Below are positions 35,901 to 48,690 of a stretch of DNA of 64,000 nucleotides, one piece after another. The number at the start of each line of letters is the position of its first letter. The stretch's first letter is position 1. This DNA comes from Homalodisca vitripennis (taxonomy: Eukaryota > Arthropoda > Insecta > Hemiptera > Cicadellidae). The notes below the pieces were generated by a model. That model saw nothing but the letters and a program-made list of their open reading frames with translations, was not told the origin of the DNA and searched no databases. The stretch spans positions 128,066,001-128,130,000 of the forward strand of contig NC_060211.1 of the NCBI RefSeq assembly GCF_021130785.1. The letters run 5' to 3'. The translations under genes were made by a program, and so were the position numbers.

Positions 35901-38280
35901 TGTCTGGATCTACAAATGTTTCATTAGGAAAAGAAGAATTTCTAGACAATTTTGAATAATAAAAGCACATCTCGTAACCAACTGACGTGATTCACACGGC
36001 CAAATCGTCAATGTATCAATTAGTCCAACAGTAAAGCCATTAACGACATGTTACATAACAAACATTAAATTACTGAGCAACGAATAAACAGACGCAGATT
36101 GAAGTGAAGTTTTAGGTCCAATTCCTTACTTCATAAACTTTTATTTAATCAGTAATATAATGTAATGTGCCAATTTGAGTAAAGATTTATTAACTGGGGG
36201 TTTAGCAAATCCTACTGGGCCAGTTTGTTTATGTTAAAATCGATTTCTGTCTGTCTGTATTCACGATAACTGAAGAAAGAATAAAATTGACCCACAGGAT
36301 TAACATTTGATGTGAATCCTACCTCTAAATCAGTATTAAATATGGTAAACATCGGTCCATTGAGAGTCCCAAGTTTTGCCTGTCAAGAAAGTGACCTTGG
36401 TTACATAACGCTAAAGGTGACAGTGTTATCATTGCAAAAAACAAACAGCAAACAAATTAGTTGACATAGTTTATTTAAAATTTCATACGACAATATAAAA
36501 CAGGGAGAATCGTATAACATTTCAGAGTAAATTAATAACGCTTGTGAAGAATATACTTTTTTTAGATTGATTGGTATCTCGTACAGTTTAGAATGGATTA
36601 AAAATGTAATTCCTTGATAATTGAATACTAAAATTAAATTTGACCACAAAAATTATTGTGAATAAAAAAAAACCAAAGCAATAACTGACTAGTACAACAA
36701 AACTTGCAATGTCACCTCCTTATCAAGCTAAACGTTGTTTAAACTCGACTGTCCCTAGGTACAACTATTTTATCGGTTACTAACTTTGCGAAGACCTACA
36801 GTGTTGTAACACAGAACATAGTTCAGCAGTATAGTGTTCCATTATGCGACTGTATAAATACTATAGACATTTGTCACTGGATAAGGCAGTTTATATTTAT
36901 TTCCTCGGTTTAGAAGACGCGTAAACACAGTGTAGTATTTACTTGAGTACAGTAGATGTACAAGGAAAATCTAAAATATATTTACTGATTACAAAATCTA
37001 GAGTTGTGCTATTAAAAAGTATTCATATATTTAAAATTAGCTTACGATGTTTAAATGGCTGAGTGTTTGTGTAGTGAAATATCTCTCCTAGTTGGTGACG
37101 AAACCAGATTCCCGTTGAAATTTGATCTACTACCTCTTTTTTTTACAAATTGAAAATCTTAAACATGGGTATATTGGGAGTCAGTCGATCTCTGGAGTGG
37201 GATGTCCGCTGTGGGTGAATGTGAAGCCTTCCCGTGCCTACCCGAAGTCCGGCGTGCGTTTATAAAAATCTTGTGTAACTATAAGGGAACAAAACATAAT
37301 GTTCCTACGAGAATCCTATGTCAACTCAAAGGATATTCAAACCTGAGGATTTTTGGCCAGTACTGATCTCATTCACAAAATCTTCCCACAGGGGTACATG
37401 ACAGGAAGGCGGCACGATTAATATATATTGTTTAAGGTAGGCTAAGGAATCACGAGGTTGCTTAATTTAGCACACTTTATCACTAGTTTACACTGCAATA
37501 CAATGCAGAGTTAAAGAAGGTTGATTTATATTTCGAACATGCCGTAATATTTAAAACCTTATACTAAATATAGAACTGATAAAAAAACAAGACACAACTC
37601 AAACATTCAATATACATAAATTGGTATCTTTCCACACAACTGTCATATTTTAATTCCTACTTGGAGTAGCAGATAAAATCAGTCAGAATCAGAAAATCAA
37701 TATAAATGGTTTTCTTGCTTGGGATTCGAGACTCACGATTTAAAAATTAAAATAAATAAATATATCGTTATCATCCAGTGTAGACGTTATAAATCTAGGA
37801 CGGACGATCTTATTATTGCAACAATAAACTAATATAACAACATTTCGAAGGATCTCTCGTAAACTTCTTATATTCCCACTTTTATATCCAAAACTGCTTA
37901 AGCTTCGTGCGAAAGCATTTGGAATTATTTCACATGGACAGCATTCCAAACAATTCACACAATCAAACGTCCTTAAAGTTCATATCTATAGAATCAGTTT
38001 TGTTGAAAGACACCTCCATGTAAAGTGGTATAACACTTTTTAATGTAATGTCCGAAACTCTCAAAATGGAATGATATACTTGGAAAGGGGAGTTAAAACC
38101 ATTCTTTTAAACAGCTGCCCCTACAGTGTAAAGGAGATTTTAAGTAGTGGTAAGCATTTAACACCTTGAAAAGGTGACGGCATATGTCGAAGAATATGAT
38201 TCTTACAAAAAATAGTTTACTTGTAAACGATTTTAACACTATATTATTTTTACGCTATTATACAGTGTAAAGTTTACTTG
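32991..38280. other. Intergenic, no convincing gene
   Basis: AT-rich. Apart from the frame at 33849, no frame is remarkable. A fragment near 36238-36300 (CTGTCTGTCTGT and following) is probably another degenerate AGAC-type repeat in reverse orientation. Confidence 0.5.
33849..34079 (+). CDS. Hypothetical 76-aa open frame
   Basis: It starts MEDLGGNSKISNDKPHQ and is richer in polar residues (Asn, Gln, Asp, Lys) than neighbouring random frames. It follows an acceptor-like TTCGTTCACAG by a few bases, so it could be an internal or first exon. No family, domain or downstream exon was recognised. Chance is the leading alternative. Confidence 0.15.
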   Translation: MEDLGGNSKISNDKPHQVTPHFKGPDKIKLQIQTTDLNLNPVQNDGQSKILEVRNNHLLAYLSISNLLEQLKFLKF

Positions 38281-38583
38281 ATGTAAATAAAGATATTTCA
38301 GTTCTGCGTTCTGATCCATAAGAAAAAAGTTGTCGCGCAGGCGGGCGGACAGGCAGACCACCCTTTGACATTTTAATCCCAAATTCAATAGGGGTTTTCC
38401 TTGGATCAAAAATAACCTACGTACTAAGATTCAATCTCTTGGGCCTTTCTGTCAAGAGATATCGCACATACGGGTGGACTGCCCTTTGACCTTTTGACCC
38501 CAAAATTAATAGAGTTTCTCGGAACCTATGTATACCCAGTTTCAAGTCCTCTAGGTCCAATAAAGAGTTATCACACAGACGAA
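38281..38583 (+). repeat. Dispersed repeat with internal ~100-bp units
   Basis: Related segments recur inside it: a CGGGCGGAC/CGGGTGGACTGCCC/ACGAACAGAC-type block follows a TATCGCAC-like word, then CCTTTGAC, a 'CCCAAA-TTAATAG' block and a 'TTCAAGTCTCT-GGTCC' block. It is a diverged member of a dispersed noncoding repeat class whose unit is repeated two to three times here. Confidence 0.6.
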
Positions 38584-38990
38584 CAGACAAGGACACGGTT
38601 TTAAGAAGGAAGTATCAGTACTAAATAGTTGTATTCCGTGGAATCAGTTGTTGAGATTGATCAATTGAAGTGTTCAGCGGCAGGAAGTAAGTAGGGACTG
38701 CTTGGATCCAGACTTCACAGAGCTTGGCATAGGGTTTGTTACTGGAGTGTGGCTTAACTTGAACTTTGCAGCTGTAGTTTACTGCCTAGGAAGCATTAAA
38801 GTTATCAATTAATTACATGCAGTTTTATCTCTTCTAGTATTCCCCAAGGTTCTAATTAAACCCTCTGCTTTTCAACTTCTTCATTGATGTATTTTATATG
38901 TAAAAGTCACAGATAAATTATCATTAACAAATATTTACAGTGATATACAGTTTGTTTTTCTAAATAAAATCCTTGACGGAGCCGGGTCCT
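38584..38990 (+). mobile_element. Inverted repeat with reverse-transcriptase remnant (left copy)
   Basis: About 400 bp that match, in inverted orientation, 40968-41367. Read on the plus strand it has a SIPQGS-like codon block near 38843 followed by a CFSTSS-type segment, which corresponds to RT motif (S/G)xPQGS of non-LTR elements. The frame is broken by stops and small indels. The inner boundary with the spacer is the sequence GACGGAGCCGGGTCC near 38976-38990. Confidence 0.65.
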
Positions 38991-40967
38991 GACGACCTCT
39001 CTCACACACTAAAAATGTTAATTACAGGCATACTTATTTTGTAAACTCTTAAAATAAGATTTAAAAAATACTGTATGACACATACGTACTGGGTGTGAAT
39101 AATGATTTAGATTTATACTCATCAGACTTGTATTTATTTATAAATCAGGACATATTTTTAGTACTGAAAGTCTTTACTTTTGAGTATGGGCGCGAGGTAC
39201 AACTGTACAAGCCCTGCCCGGCCCGCCACCACCGCGAGCGCACTACATTGTGGTATAATAATGAAACGTACTAAACCATCTCTTGCGTTGATAACAAACA
39301 AAAAATAATATTGACAACTCCATTTTCACACCAACCAAACAGCGAGATGTTTAAGTTAGGTATGTATACCTCTAAATAATGGCATATTTATTTAAGTTTA
39401 CATAGTACCATGCACAGTATTGTCGACGTACCCTTGTTTCCAGCCATGACCTGCATTTACCCACGTTTCGTCTAACCACCCAATATCATCAAATTTTTCC
39501 CTTTAATTGAACGAAGGAAGCGACATCTGGCAGTCACTACAACCGAGTTTTCCTCTGTGTGTGGGAGGGGGAGGAGGGCAGGATTTTTCGGTAAACCTCT
39601 CAAAGAACGCAAATTTCGTAGAAGGAGCATTCCTAACTGGACGAGACAGCAACACTCCTTTTCGTTAATGTGCTCAATGGCTCGTAATGCCTCTCGTCCT
39701 CAATAAAACACATCCGCTGGTCTAGTGGGAATATGCTTTCAAACCATAAAATGACCATTCTGGAAATCCCAATGTTTCTAAGTTTCAGTTATGAGTAAAC
39801 ATCATTCTATATGTGGGGTGGCTATTTCCGTCTTAACTTTGCCAACCCTTTTCTTTTAGGAAAGAAGATTATAACGACTCTCCCAACAACACCATTTACG
39901 AATATTAATCACCTCTACCTTGCTCTGACTGTATGTATTACTAAACTAATGTATCTCCCAATTATATAATTTTATTCTTTATATTTCATCCATAAATACC
40001 AAACAAACGCCAGGAACAATTCTTAAGAAATGATTCCACTAGTTTTTTGTCATATTTTGGATGCCGTTATTAATTTAGTGATTTTATTTACGTATTTTAT
40101 AAACTAAAAGGAACCAACAAGAACCTAACGATATATATATATATATATATGCCGAAAACATAGTTATAATTATATGTAATGCTGGTGAGCTAAATTTCAT
40201 GTTATGAAATTGTGGAATTGACTTATTCACATTGAATTAACACTGTTATATTTTTTCACTAAATGTAGTTTTGTGGGAACAAGTAGTCACAAAAAATGAA
40301 TTGCACCTAAGCCGAAAACATAATTATGTAAAATGTAAAATAAGCTGTAAAATGTTTAATATTGTTGATATAATATTTTCCTAGACGCATGTCAGCTTCA
40401 TAGACCTCTAGCTAATGATGACGTTCAGCCACAATTGTCACCTGAAGACACAGACTGTACTCCCTGCCCAGGAAGCAGCTACTGTTCACCTGTTGTGTTT
40501 ATCAAACACTCTTTTGAAATATATTCTATTTTTGGGATGGTGTAAAATTGAATTAGTGTGCACTAATCAACACTCTAAACTAGTACGTAGAGTATCATAC
40601 AGTTTAAAAAAATCCCTAAATGCTAGCTAATAACCGATTTCGTAAGGATTTTCAAAACATTAATTAAGCCTTTAATTATTGACCTAGAACTGGCCACTGT
40701 TCCTCAAAGACATACAACAAAAGATGTATAAGAGTTTTGTAATATCATTATTTAAATAGTAATAGTAATGAGTTAAAGTGGAGAAATCTTAAAATTTAAA
40801 CAGAATAGTGTTTTTCTCCATATCTTTGGTTATTGAAATATACATATTCAAAACATATGTTTATTTCACTCTAATACATTGGTAAAAAAACACAAGTAAT
40901 AAAACATTGTAATATATGTGTATATTTAAATGTGGTAGACGTTAGAAGTTTATTGTGTAAGATATTT
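38991..40967. other. Spacer between inverted RT fragments
   Basis: About 2 kb with no convincing gene. A GC-rich stretch lies near 39190-39240, and a short (AT)n tract near 40131. A 71-codon frame at 40415-40630 has no recognisable pattern. Confidence 0.45.
40131..40150. repeat. Short (AT)n microsatellite
   Basis: Ten AT dinucleotides in a row. Confidence 0.9.
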
Positions 40968-41367
40968 GGGACCCGGCTCCGTCAGGGATGTTTTTTTATA
41001 AACTCAAACTGTATGTCACTGCATATATTTGTTATTAACAATTTTGCTGTGACTAACTTCCAGAATACGTTGTTATAGAAGTTGAAAAACATAGGGTCTT
41101 ATTCATACCTTGAGGAATACCAGAAGTGGAGATGACACTGCAAGAATTAGCAGTTATGAAGCGGGCTGTAATGCTTCCTAGACAGCGAACCACGTCTGCA
41201 TAGATCAAGTTAAGCCACACTTCAGTAACAGACCCTATGCCAAGTCTGGATCCAAGCAGTCTCTACTTGCTTCCTGCCATTGAGCAATCTCAATAACTGA
41301 TTCCACTGAATACAACTATGTATTACCCAATAGGCCCTTCTTGAAATCGTGCCGTTTCTGTTCGTTT
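40968..41367 (-). mobile_element. Inverted repeat with reverse-transcriptase remnant (right copy)
   Basis: The reverse complement of this segment aligns along its length with 38584-38990. On the minus strand it reads RCLGSITARFITANSCSV and then ISTSGIPQG, then a short run to CFSTS. This fits the non-LTR RT block that ends GxPQGS. The GACCCGGCTCCGTCAGG word marks its inner boundary near 40968. Confidence 0.7.
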
Positions 41368-41552
41368 GTGGGATTATTTCAGCACTTAATTAAGACTTTT
41401 TGACTTGTGATAGAAAGATCAGTAATGTATACTGATATTATTCCGATATGGATAATTTCAGTAAATGAATGGGCTGTGTAAATCCATGTCAAAATTAGTG
41501 TTTTACACTTTTAGGTCAGTCACATACATCCTGTTGTACATCTTGATGATAA

Positions 41553-41861
41553 CTAATTAAAGGTCTCGTCACATTCTTCTGTAGCATATAGATGATTTGA
41601 AGTATTTGAATTCTCTGTCATTAAGAACGAGTACGTTAACGTTCGTAGATCGTTGGTGGAACCGTCCACCTGTGTAATACAAGAACCGACCTGAGCCTCC
41701 CACCGGAGGTCACCACTTATCGTACTGTATTGTGCGTGTGATAATGGATCGACTACCTGCGTCTCCCCCTCGCTCCCTCGCGGTGCTGACGCCATCTTCC
41801 CCCAGTCACTGCACTTCCTGGCCATCTTTGTCTTGTCGTCATCACTGATCACTGATCCCAT
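41553..41861 (-). CDS. Hypothetical 102-aa open frame
   Basis: It begins MGSVISDDDKTKMARKCSDW and has a balanced composition rich in Ser, Thr, Asp and Glu. The local GC content is higher than around it. No domain is recognised, and no promoter, splice partner or polyadenylation signal was tied to it. It could be a small exon, a transposon fragment or chance. Confidence 0.18.
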   Translation of the reverse strand: MGSVISDDDKTKMARKCSDWGKMASAPRGSEGETQVVDPLSHAQYSTISGDLRWEAQVGSCITQVDGSTNDLRTLTYSFLMTENSNTSNHLYATEECDETFN

Positions 41862-42339
41862 GGGGGTTGCATCAAGATCAACCCTGGGAAATTTGAGCCG
41901 ACAGAAGATTCAAGAGATGATACGATTTCTCTTCTCTTGACTACAGGAACAAATCTCACTTCAAGTAACTTAATGCAAATTACACGTTAATTATCGTGGT
42001 GTGCGCTCTTGGTTTCTGAGGTACTGAAACGTCATTCACATTGACTATATGTATTTTTTAAGGTAATGAATGCATTCGAAGTGAGATTGTAATAGAATCT
42101 TTAAATATAATGGAAACAAAAAAATTAAAATCGTCTTTAGTGTAACGATGGTTTTCTAAGACACAAAAAGCACACTAGGCTAATTCATACACAAGGGTGG
42201 GAAGACCAGATATCCTAATATCCTTTCCGTCTCAGTCGGAATACATGTAGATTTCACACGTGGCTGTGAAACTGAATATGTATTATTAGTATAGGTATTT
42301 AATTTGCTCAAAACCGATTGGAAAAATCACTCTAAATGT

Positions 42340-43300
42340 TGGCATGTTAATGTAACGTACCCCTTTCCAAAATTCAAAACTCCGTAATCTTGAAACCTGT
42401 TGGAAATGCAGAATCCTGAAAATTTGTCTAAACATAAAAATTTATTTGTAAACACGTGTATTAAGTTACTTAATCAAAGTTACAATTAATCCATAATTAT
42501 ATTTGTAAACGTATTCATCTTAAACTGTATACTTATATAACTTTAAACGGTCACCATCTTGAATTCTTTACTTATCTAAAAATAAATAAGAATAGATTTT
42601 GCTTTAAACTGTTTTAAAACTTATTAAGTTGTCTCTTGTTTTAAGTCATGAAATACACGACATAAAACTATGTCCAAATACGAATTACTACCATCTTGAA
42701 ACGTTTTATTGGTTAAGACTGTCTAACGAACAAAACTATTAGTAAATAACGTCCGGGTTCTACTTTTAGTCGGAATCAACGAGCAAACTACGGCATTTCT
42801 TGTGTTAAAAGTTATTCCTGCAATAATGTTTATTAGTTAACTTTGTATCTTGAAACCTTAAGGAATATTGAAAAAGTAAAAGAATACAAGTTGTTTACAA
42901 ATATCAAATATATGTAAGAAAAGATTGTGTTGGGTCTATGTAACAAATTATTCGGCCTTAAAGTTTTGCTCGAATGTGAGTGCCCGCTATCTTAAAATAT
43001 TTTAATGGTTCAGAGTGGATGACGAACTCATCCAACATTATACAAATACTGCCTCTGTTCGAAGTTTAATCTCTATCTATTAAGAACTACGGTACTTATT
43101 GTGTTTACAGTTATTCATGCAATGTTATATGTCAGTTAAAACTTCGTATGCTCGTATATGTAAACCATACGTGGTATCAAACACACTTTGGAACAACAAA
43201 CTCATCCAGGCTATGTGAAAGTTCTGCATCTGTACCAAGTTTAGTTTGAATATTTGAAAAATCACAAGCTCGCGTTAAATTACATAAACCCACACATACA
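42340..43300 (+). repeat. Degenerate repeat region (~250-bp related segments)
   Basis: Similar segments recur around 42660-42850, 42970-43150 and 43180-43270: a 'CATCTTGAAA' or 'TATCTTAAAA' block, an 'AACAAACTCATCCA' or 'GACGAACTCATCCAA' block, a 'CTGC-TCTGT-C-AAGTTTA' block, an 'AACTACGGCATTTCTTGTGT' type block and 'TTATTC-TGCAAT-ATGTT'. The copies are old and diverged. It contains no coding frame. Confidence 0.5.
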
Positions 43301-45364
43301 AATTTTCGGATTATGGTAGTTTTGGATTCTGGGAGTTATGATTGGAGAAATGTAATAAATCTTACAGAAATTCTATCGTGAGGGCTATTATAACAGGTAT
43401 ATTTCTGATATAAGGACTTAAAAGTTAGGGAATATCCATTTCATGGGGTTTTAGGGTTTAATATTGCTGTCCTCTATTATGTCTAATATTACGACCAACT
43501 TCATGATTTTAAATGTGATTTTCAATATTCAATAACTACCAGTAAGCACACCGATAGGCGAGTTACTTCAAGGGTAGAATTTCTTTGGGTTTTTTCAGCC
43601 AAGGAAAGCCGGAAATCGCCCAATAAACTTCAGGATATTATCCAGAGAACCAAAGACTTAAAGATAAGGAAAAAGTAAATGATTTTCAGTATATCCAGAA
43701 ATTCAATATAATTAAAACCCAAACATCGTGGGAATTAGATAGGTTCATTTAAAGCATAAATAACTTCTATCTAAAATCTGTCAGTATTGTGTAGTTTGAA
43801 AGAAGTAAGTAGTTTATTATTTTTTTGGCTTTATTAAAGTCTATAAAGGGCGTCAAGCGCCTAACAGCGTTTCGCCAAAGAAAGAGCAAAGGCCAAAACT
43901 TGAAAATGTTATTTGAAATGTTTGGTTCAAACTACCACAGGTAATTTAATCTAGGATTCACATTGAACAATGCTTGTGCCAGGAAAATTATTTAGAAATA
44001 AGTAAGATACCAAAACTATATTTATTCTAGTTTAGGCTCAGAAATCATATTTATGAGTATGGATGGTTTGCCTAAAAGTTTATATATTTTTTAAAGGTTT
44101 TTAGTTTTGTAATGTTATTAAAAACTACAAGAAACAGCATGAGAATGATATTTTTTAAGAATGTGCAATATTTACATTAACTGGTTGGTAAAATTCGTAA
44201 TACTAAAGTGTTACTATTGAGAATATAGGAAGTAACAAATAAAATGTTATAAATTATAAAATAACAAAATAACGAATTCAAAATAACTAAATTGCTTGGT
44301 TGAAATAACTTTATTTTCAAAATATTAATACAACATTTCTATCGAATTTAGCTCCCTACAAATGCAGCGTCCGGACTATTGGTTTTGGGTAGGAAAGAAT
44401 TAAACCTCTAGTGACAAGAGTTTAAGTGCTTTTTTTCCTTTCAGACTAATAATAGTGTTAATATTTCAATATTTTGATTAAGATAAAAGTGACAATGCAT
44501 ATTAGACATTTTCAATGATAATGTTATTTTATTTTTTTCTAACATCATACACCAAAGTTGACTTTAATTTTACAATAGTTTCTTTATTTCGAGAAATTTT
44601 CACATCAATGATAGAGTGCGCTGAACATTATTCCACTAGAATGGAAGGACTTTAAATAGACTACGAGGACTTCTCAGTTTGGTAGGCGATGTTTATAGCT
44701 TATTTGTTCCAATCACAGTGACAAGAAACTTGCTATCAACAATAGCACTTCCTGTCTGTTCACCCGACAGTATTCAGGCAATTACTGTGTTGCGTAATGA
44801 TAACAGTAATACGATCAAGATGGTATGATAATAGATTGTGCCTACTGGTGAATCTAATGAACCTTAATTATCGTTATGCTATAAAACATAGAAACAGTAA
44901 GTTTTGACAACTGCAATTCTATTTCCGATGTACAAATATAATTTAAGAATACTGATAACAAGTTAGTGGAATGCAATACACCAAATTATATACATGGAAG
45001 GGTAATCTATGAACAAAGTTTTGAACACTGTGGACAACGTAAAGACTCCTTTAAGATTAAAACTCAGTTTCGTTTCTTCAAATTTAACACCTTTGGATCA
45101 AAATATCAGCAGTCAAGCTCAATATCGTCATCGATAGTCTTTCCAACGATCTAACAAGACCTTATTACACACTTTATGGCATTCAATCTAGAGGTTTACA
45201 TTAATAAGTAAAGTACAACAATATGTAGCCTATAAGTATAAGTAAGTATAATAAGCCTTGATATGCGATTTTATATTAAAAACAACTTGTTTACTGAGTA
45301 TTGAGTGCCAGTATTAGACTACTTAAAGATCATCATTATAATTATTTACAAGGTAGAGTACGAC
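43301..45364. other. Intergenic, no gene seen
   Basis: AT-rich; only short frames with no family pattern. Confidence 0.5.
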
Positions 45365-45735
45365 TAACCACGTGTGGCGTATCAAGCTTCGCTCAAGTTG
45401 CGTACAAACGTTTAAGTGTATAACTCAATTTATTAGATAAAAATGTTACTTTGTCACATGCTAAATTGATATATCATTGTAATTATTTTTTTTATAAATG
45501 TATGTGTCACACGATTCCATAGTTGCAGTCATGCTTACTCATGACGCCTGGGTGTTCTCTAACGCTCAGCCCAATTCCATTAAGTGTCATGCACCATAAT
45601 CGCATTTGATGTTGCTTATATGAAAATGAACCTTCATGCAAATTTTTAATTCCTTAAGTCAGTTTGTTCTCGAAATATCGAGGGGGCAGACAGACATTCA
45701 GATATACAATATTTCCCCCTCCTCGAGTGGCTTAG
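45365..45735 (+). repeat. Dispersed repeat with AGAC end, copy B
   Basis: It begins ACCACGTGTGGCG, includes AAAAATGTTACTTTGTCACATG and an 'AACGCTCAGCC' block near 45560, and ends in 'TAAGTCAGTTTGTTCTCGAAATATCGAG' type sequence followed by GGCAGACAGACATTCAG. It aligns with copies at 32583 and 57180. Confidence 0.65.
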
Positions 45736-48599
45736 CTAGCGGTCAGCCAAATAAATATAAACATATTTATAATAGAGTATGTTTATTTTTATGTATATAT
45801 CGTTCAGTAAAACTTGTGTTCTTCCAAATCGTGGAAATACATTTGACATTAAAACTTTGTATTGCAATACCGTAGTTGATCCTATTATGATTATTAGCAG
45901 GTAATTAATTTGGATCGAATAGACAAAATATTGCAGTGTTTATAAGTTCAACACTGCATGAATATGTTGTCTAAATAATTAAGGACAGCAATGAGAAACA
46001 TGATGAGTAATATAAAATATGTAACATTATGCTGAACGCATAGTGGATGTTAATTGATATTATAGCTTATTGTAGATGGCCAAAGGTCAACATACGTAAT
46101 ATTATTAAAACTTTAATTAGAAGATAACGTAAATTTAAAATTAATAATTTCCGTTTTTTGCATGTAGTTTTATTTGAACTACGGTGTGTTATTTTGAGTT
46201 TGCGCTCTACATTAAATTAATATTTTCTTGTTCAAGATTGCTACAATATAAACACGATATATGAATAAGCTACATTATACCTATTTAGGATACAAAAAAC
46301 ATAAGTATTTGAGCATCTACGTAATACACAGTACTTTTGAAGTACAAAGTTTCAAGATGTATTTCTTGTATAGCTTGAACACAAAAGGTTACATAAAAAG
46401 CGCACGTTTGAAAATACCAGGAATTACCACTGAATTATATTAGAACGTATATTAGAAATCAATGAATAATTTAAATTGTATTGGAAATTTACGCACAGTT
46501 TCTGTATGACCTTCAAACAATTAAGACAGGTGAATGAAAGGGAAAAGACTTGATGTAAAGACTTGACGCAGGAGGCACCGACTTCATTGACCGTTGAAGT
46601 ACAAGTGTTTGTGAGGGTGTCTTCTTGGCTCTGTCAGAAGCTGGGCAATTACCCAGTAACTCGAGACGTATCCGGCCCTGTGAGGACCATTCATGTCCTG
46701 GGAACACACGTGCATGCCTACCCCGCCTGCCACCGCTCTGCTCTATAACTTTTCACTCTACAACATTCACTTTTTACAGGTAGGCATTGTTTGAGACCCT
46801 TGGAGGCATCATCTTTCTGAAATCGTCAATAGAACTATAAAAACTTTCCAACTCTCGAGCTTGAAGACACACAAGGCATATATGTGTCAGTTATTTGTCC
46901 GGCAAGGAGGTTAGATTCAAGTTTAGGTTTACTATCTAAATACATAAGGTAGACATTTTAGAAAGCTGATGGTTTAAGTCTGTTTACACACTATGTAAAT
47001 ATAAGCATACACATACAAACATTATTGGTTATGGTTTAAAATCAATACTAAAGATTTGTCTGGGAAGTACGCTGTATCGTTTACTCATTATTAATGAAAC
47101 ATACACATTGGTTTTCTAATATTGCATATTTTGGCTCTAACCAAAATTTCTACCTGAAATGTACCTAGCAAACTAATAAAAGCTCTTCACGAAATTTAAA
47201 ATTTGTCATTCTTCACTGAACTATTTACTTTAACATACAGTATGGCCATATCTTATTCTACCCAATATACACTTTTTATACTATTATAGTATTTTGATTT
47301 CATCGTTTATATAACTGTAAATATTTGATGAAACCGTTGCCATAATGTCTTGACGATTTATGTGGCTTGTAATAATATTTTAATTGTTACTATGAACCAC
47401 TTATGGGATTTTAAACTCACATTTTGAATCTTTTATTGCACTATATTGTAATGAGTGTTTTAACAAAATAAATATGCAATATTACAAAGGCATTTAGATC
47501 TTCCAGTAAAAATTAATTTTAATTGCATTTCACAAGTTCATATCAAAGTACGAGAATAAAGCTCACTTTTCAAAATAAAATGTATATTTTTTTGTTCTTG
47601 AAAGTTTTAAGAGAAAATTATATTGTGTATGCTACATACCGAAATTATGATAGTCTAAAATATGGATCGGACAAAAGTGTTAGTAATGCATAAAATAGAA
47701 GAAAATATTTGTCAAGATAATAAGATATATAATGCATCTTTGAATTACGGGAGGAACTATTTTATATATGAAAAAATACACGTTTTAAAACATCTCACAA
47801 CAATTAATATAAACAGTTTTATGTTGAAGTCCAGAAATACAACTCACTAATACAGTACATTGCAGATACTCTTTAAATATTGGATAAACTTCTACTTAAT
47901 TAATGTAAAGTATATAATAATCCAATAATGTTATTCATGTTATTTTTGAGGTCATCCCCTTATATAGAAAACATCATAAAACCAACCTGAAGAACAAGAA
48001 AATGGTTAATATATCTAATAATATAAACACGTTTGTACCACAATAAAACAATGCGCCTTTTAAATTAAAAAAGGTAGTTAATTTATTTTACTTTAGATTT
48101 TAAATTAGAAAAAGTAATCCCATATTTGATATATCAATTTTAAAGTGTAACATAATGAAATAATTTTTAAAATGTAACATAACGAAATATAACAATTTTA
48201 AAATGTAAAAATTAACCGTGAATTTGAAACACTATAATTTAAATAGCTCCAATAAATTCAACAACAATTGAACAACTCAGTGTAGAGGAATCCTATAGTC
48301 GAAGTCCTTAGTTTTCAGCTAATGCACTTATAATGGAATAAATATTGAGGATCTATGTAATTTCTAAACGGAGTTTACATGTTTTAGGTAAACATTATTA
48401 CAGTGTTCATGTTTTAGATAAGCAAGAGTTTTAATAGCAAGCGAATTAGCATATGGTTTTTATTTTAGGCTTTGAGTATGTATGAAAATCCTGGTTCTAA
48501 TGAATAATTTTTCGGGTGCTGTGATTGAGTTTGCCTAGCTGTTTTGATTATATATATGTTCTAAGACATTTTTGTCACAGAAATAGATATCCTTTCTTA
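45736..48599. other. Intergenic, no convincing gene
   Basis: AT-rich apart from a GC-richer block near 46560-46745, where overlapping frames exist on both strands. Nothing recognisable was found. Confidence 0.45.
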
Positions 48600-48690
48600 G
48601 TATGCCTCTAGAGCAAAAGATGTACCAAATTTCATGTTTCATCCTTCATAGTTTTGGCTGAGCGTTGATGAATCAATCAGTCAGCAAATT
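48600..48690 (+). repeat. AGAC-type dispersed repeat, fragment
   Basis: A short relative of the same dispersed family, with 'CCAAATTTCATG' and 'GGCTGAGCGTTGATGAATCAATCAGTCAGC'. Heavily decayed. Confidence 0.35.
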
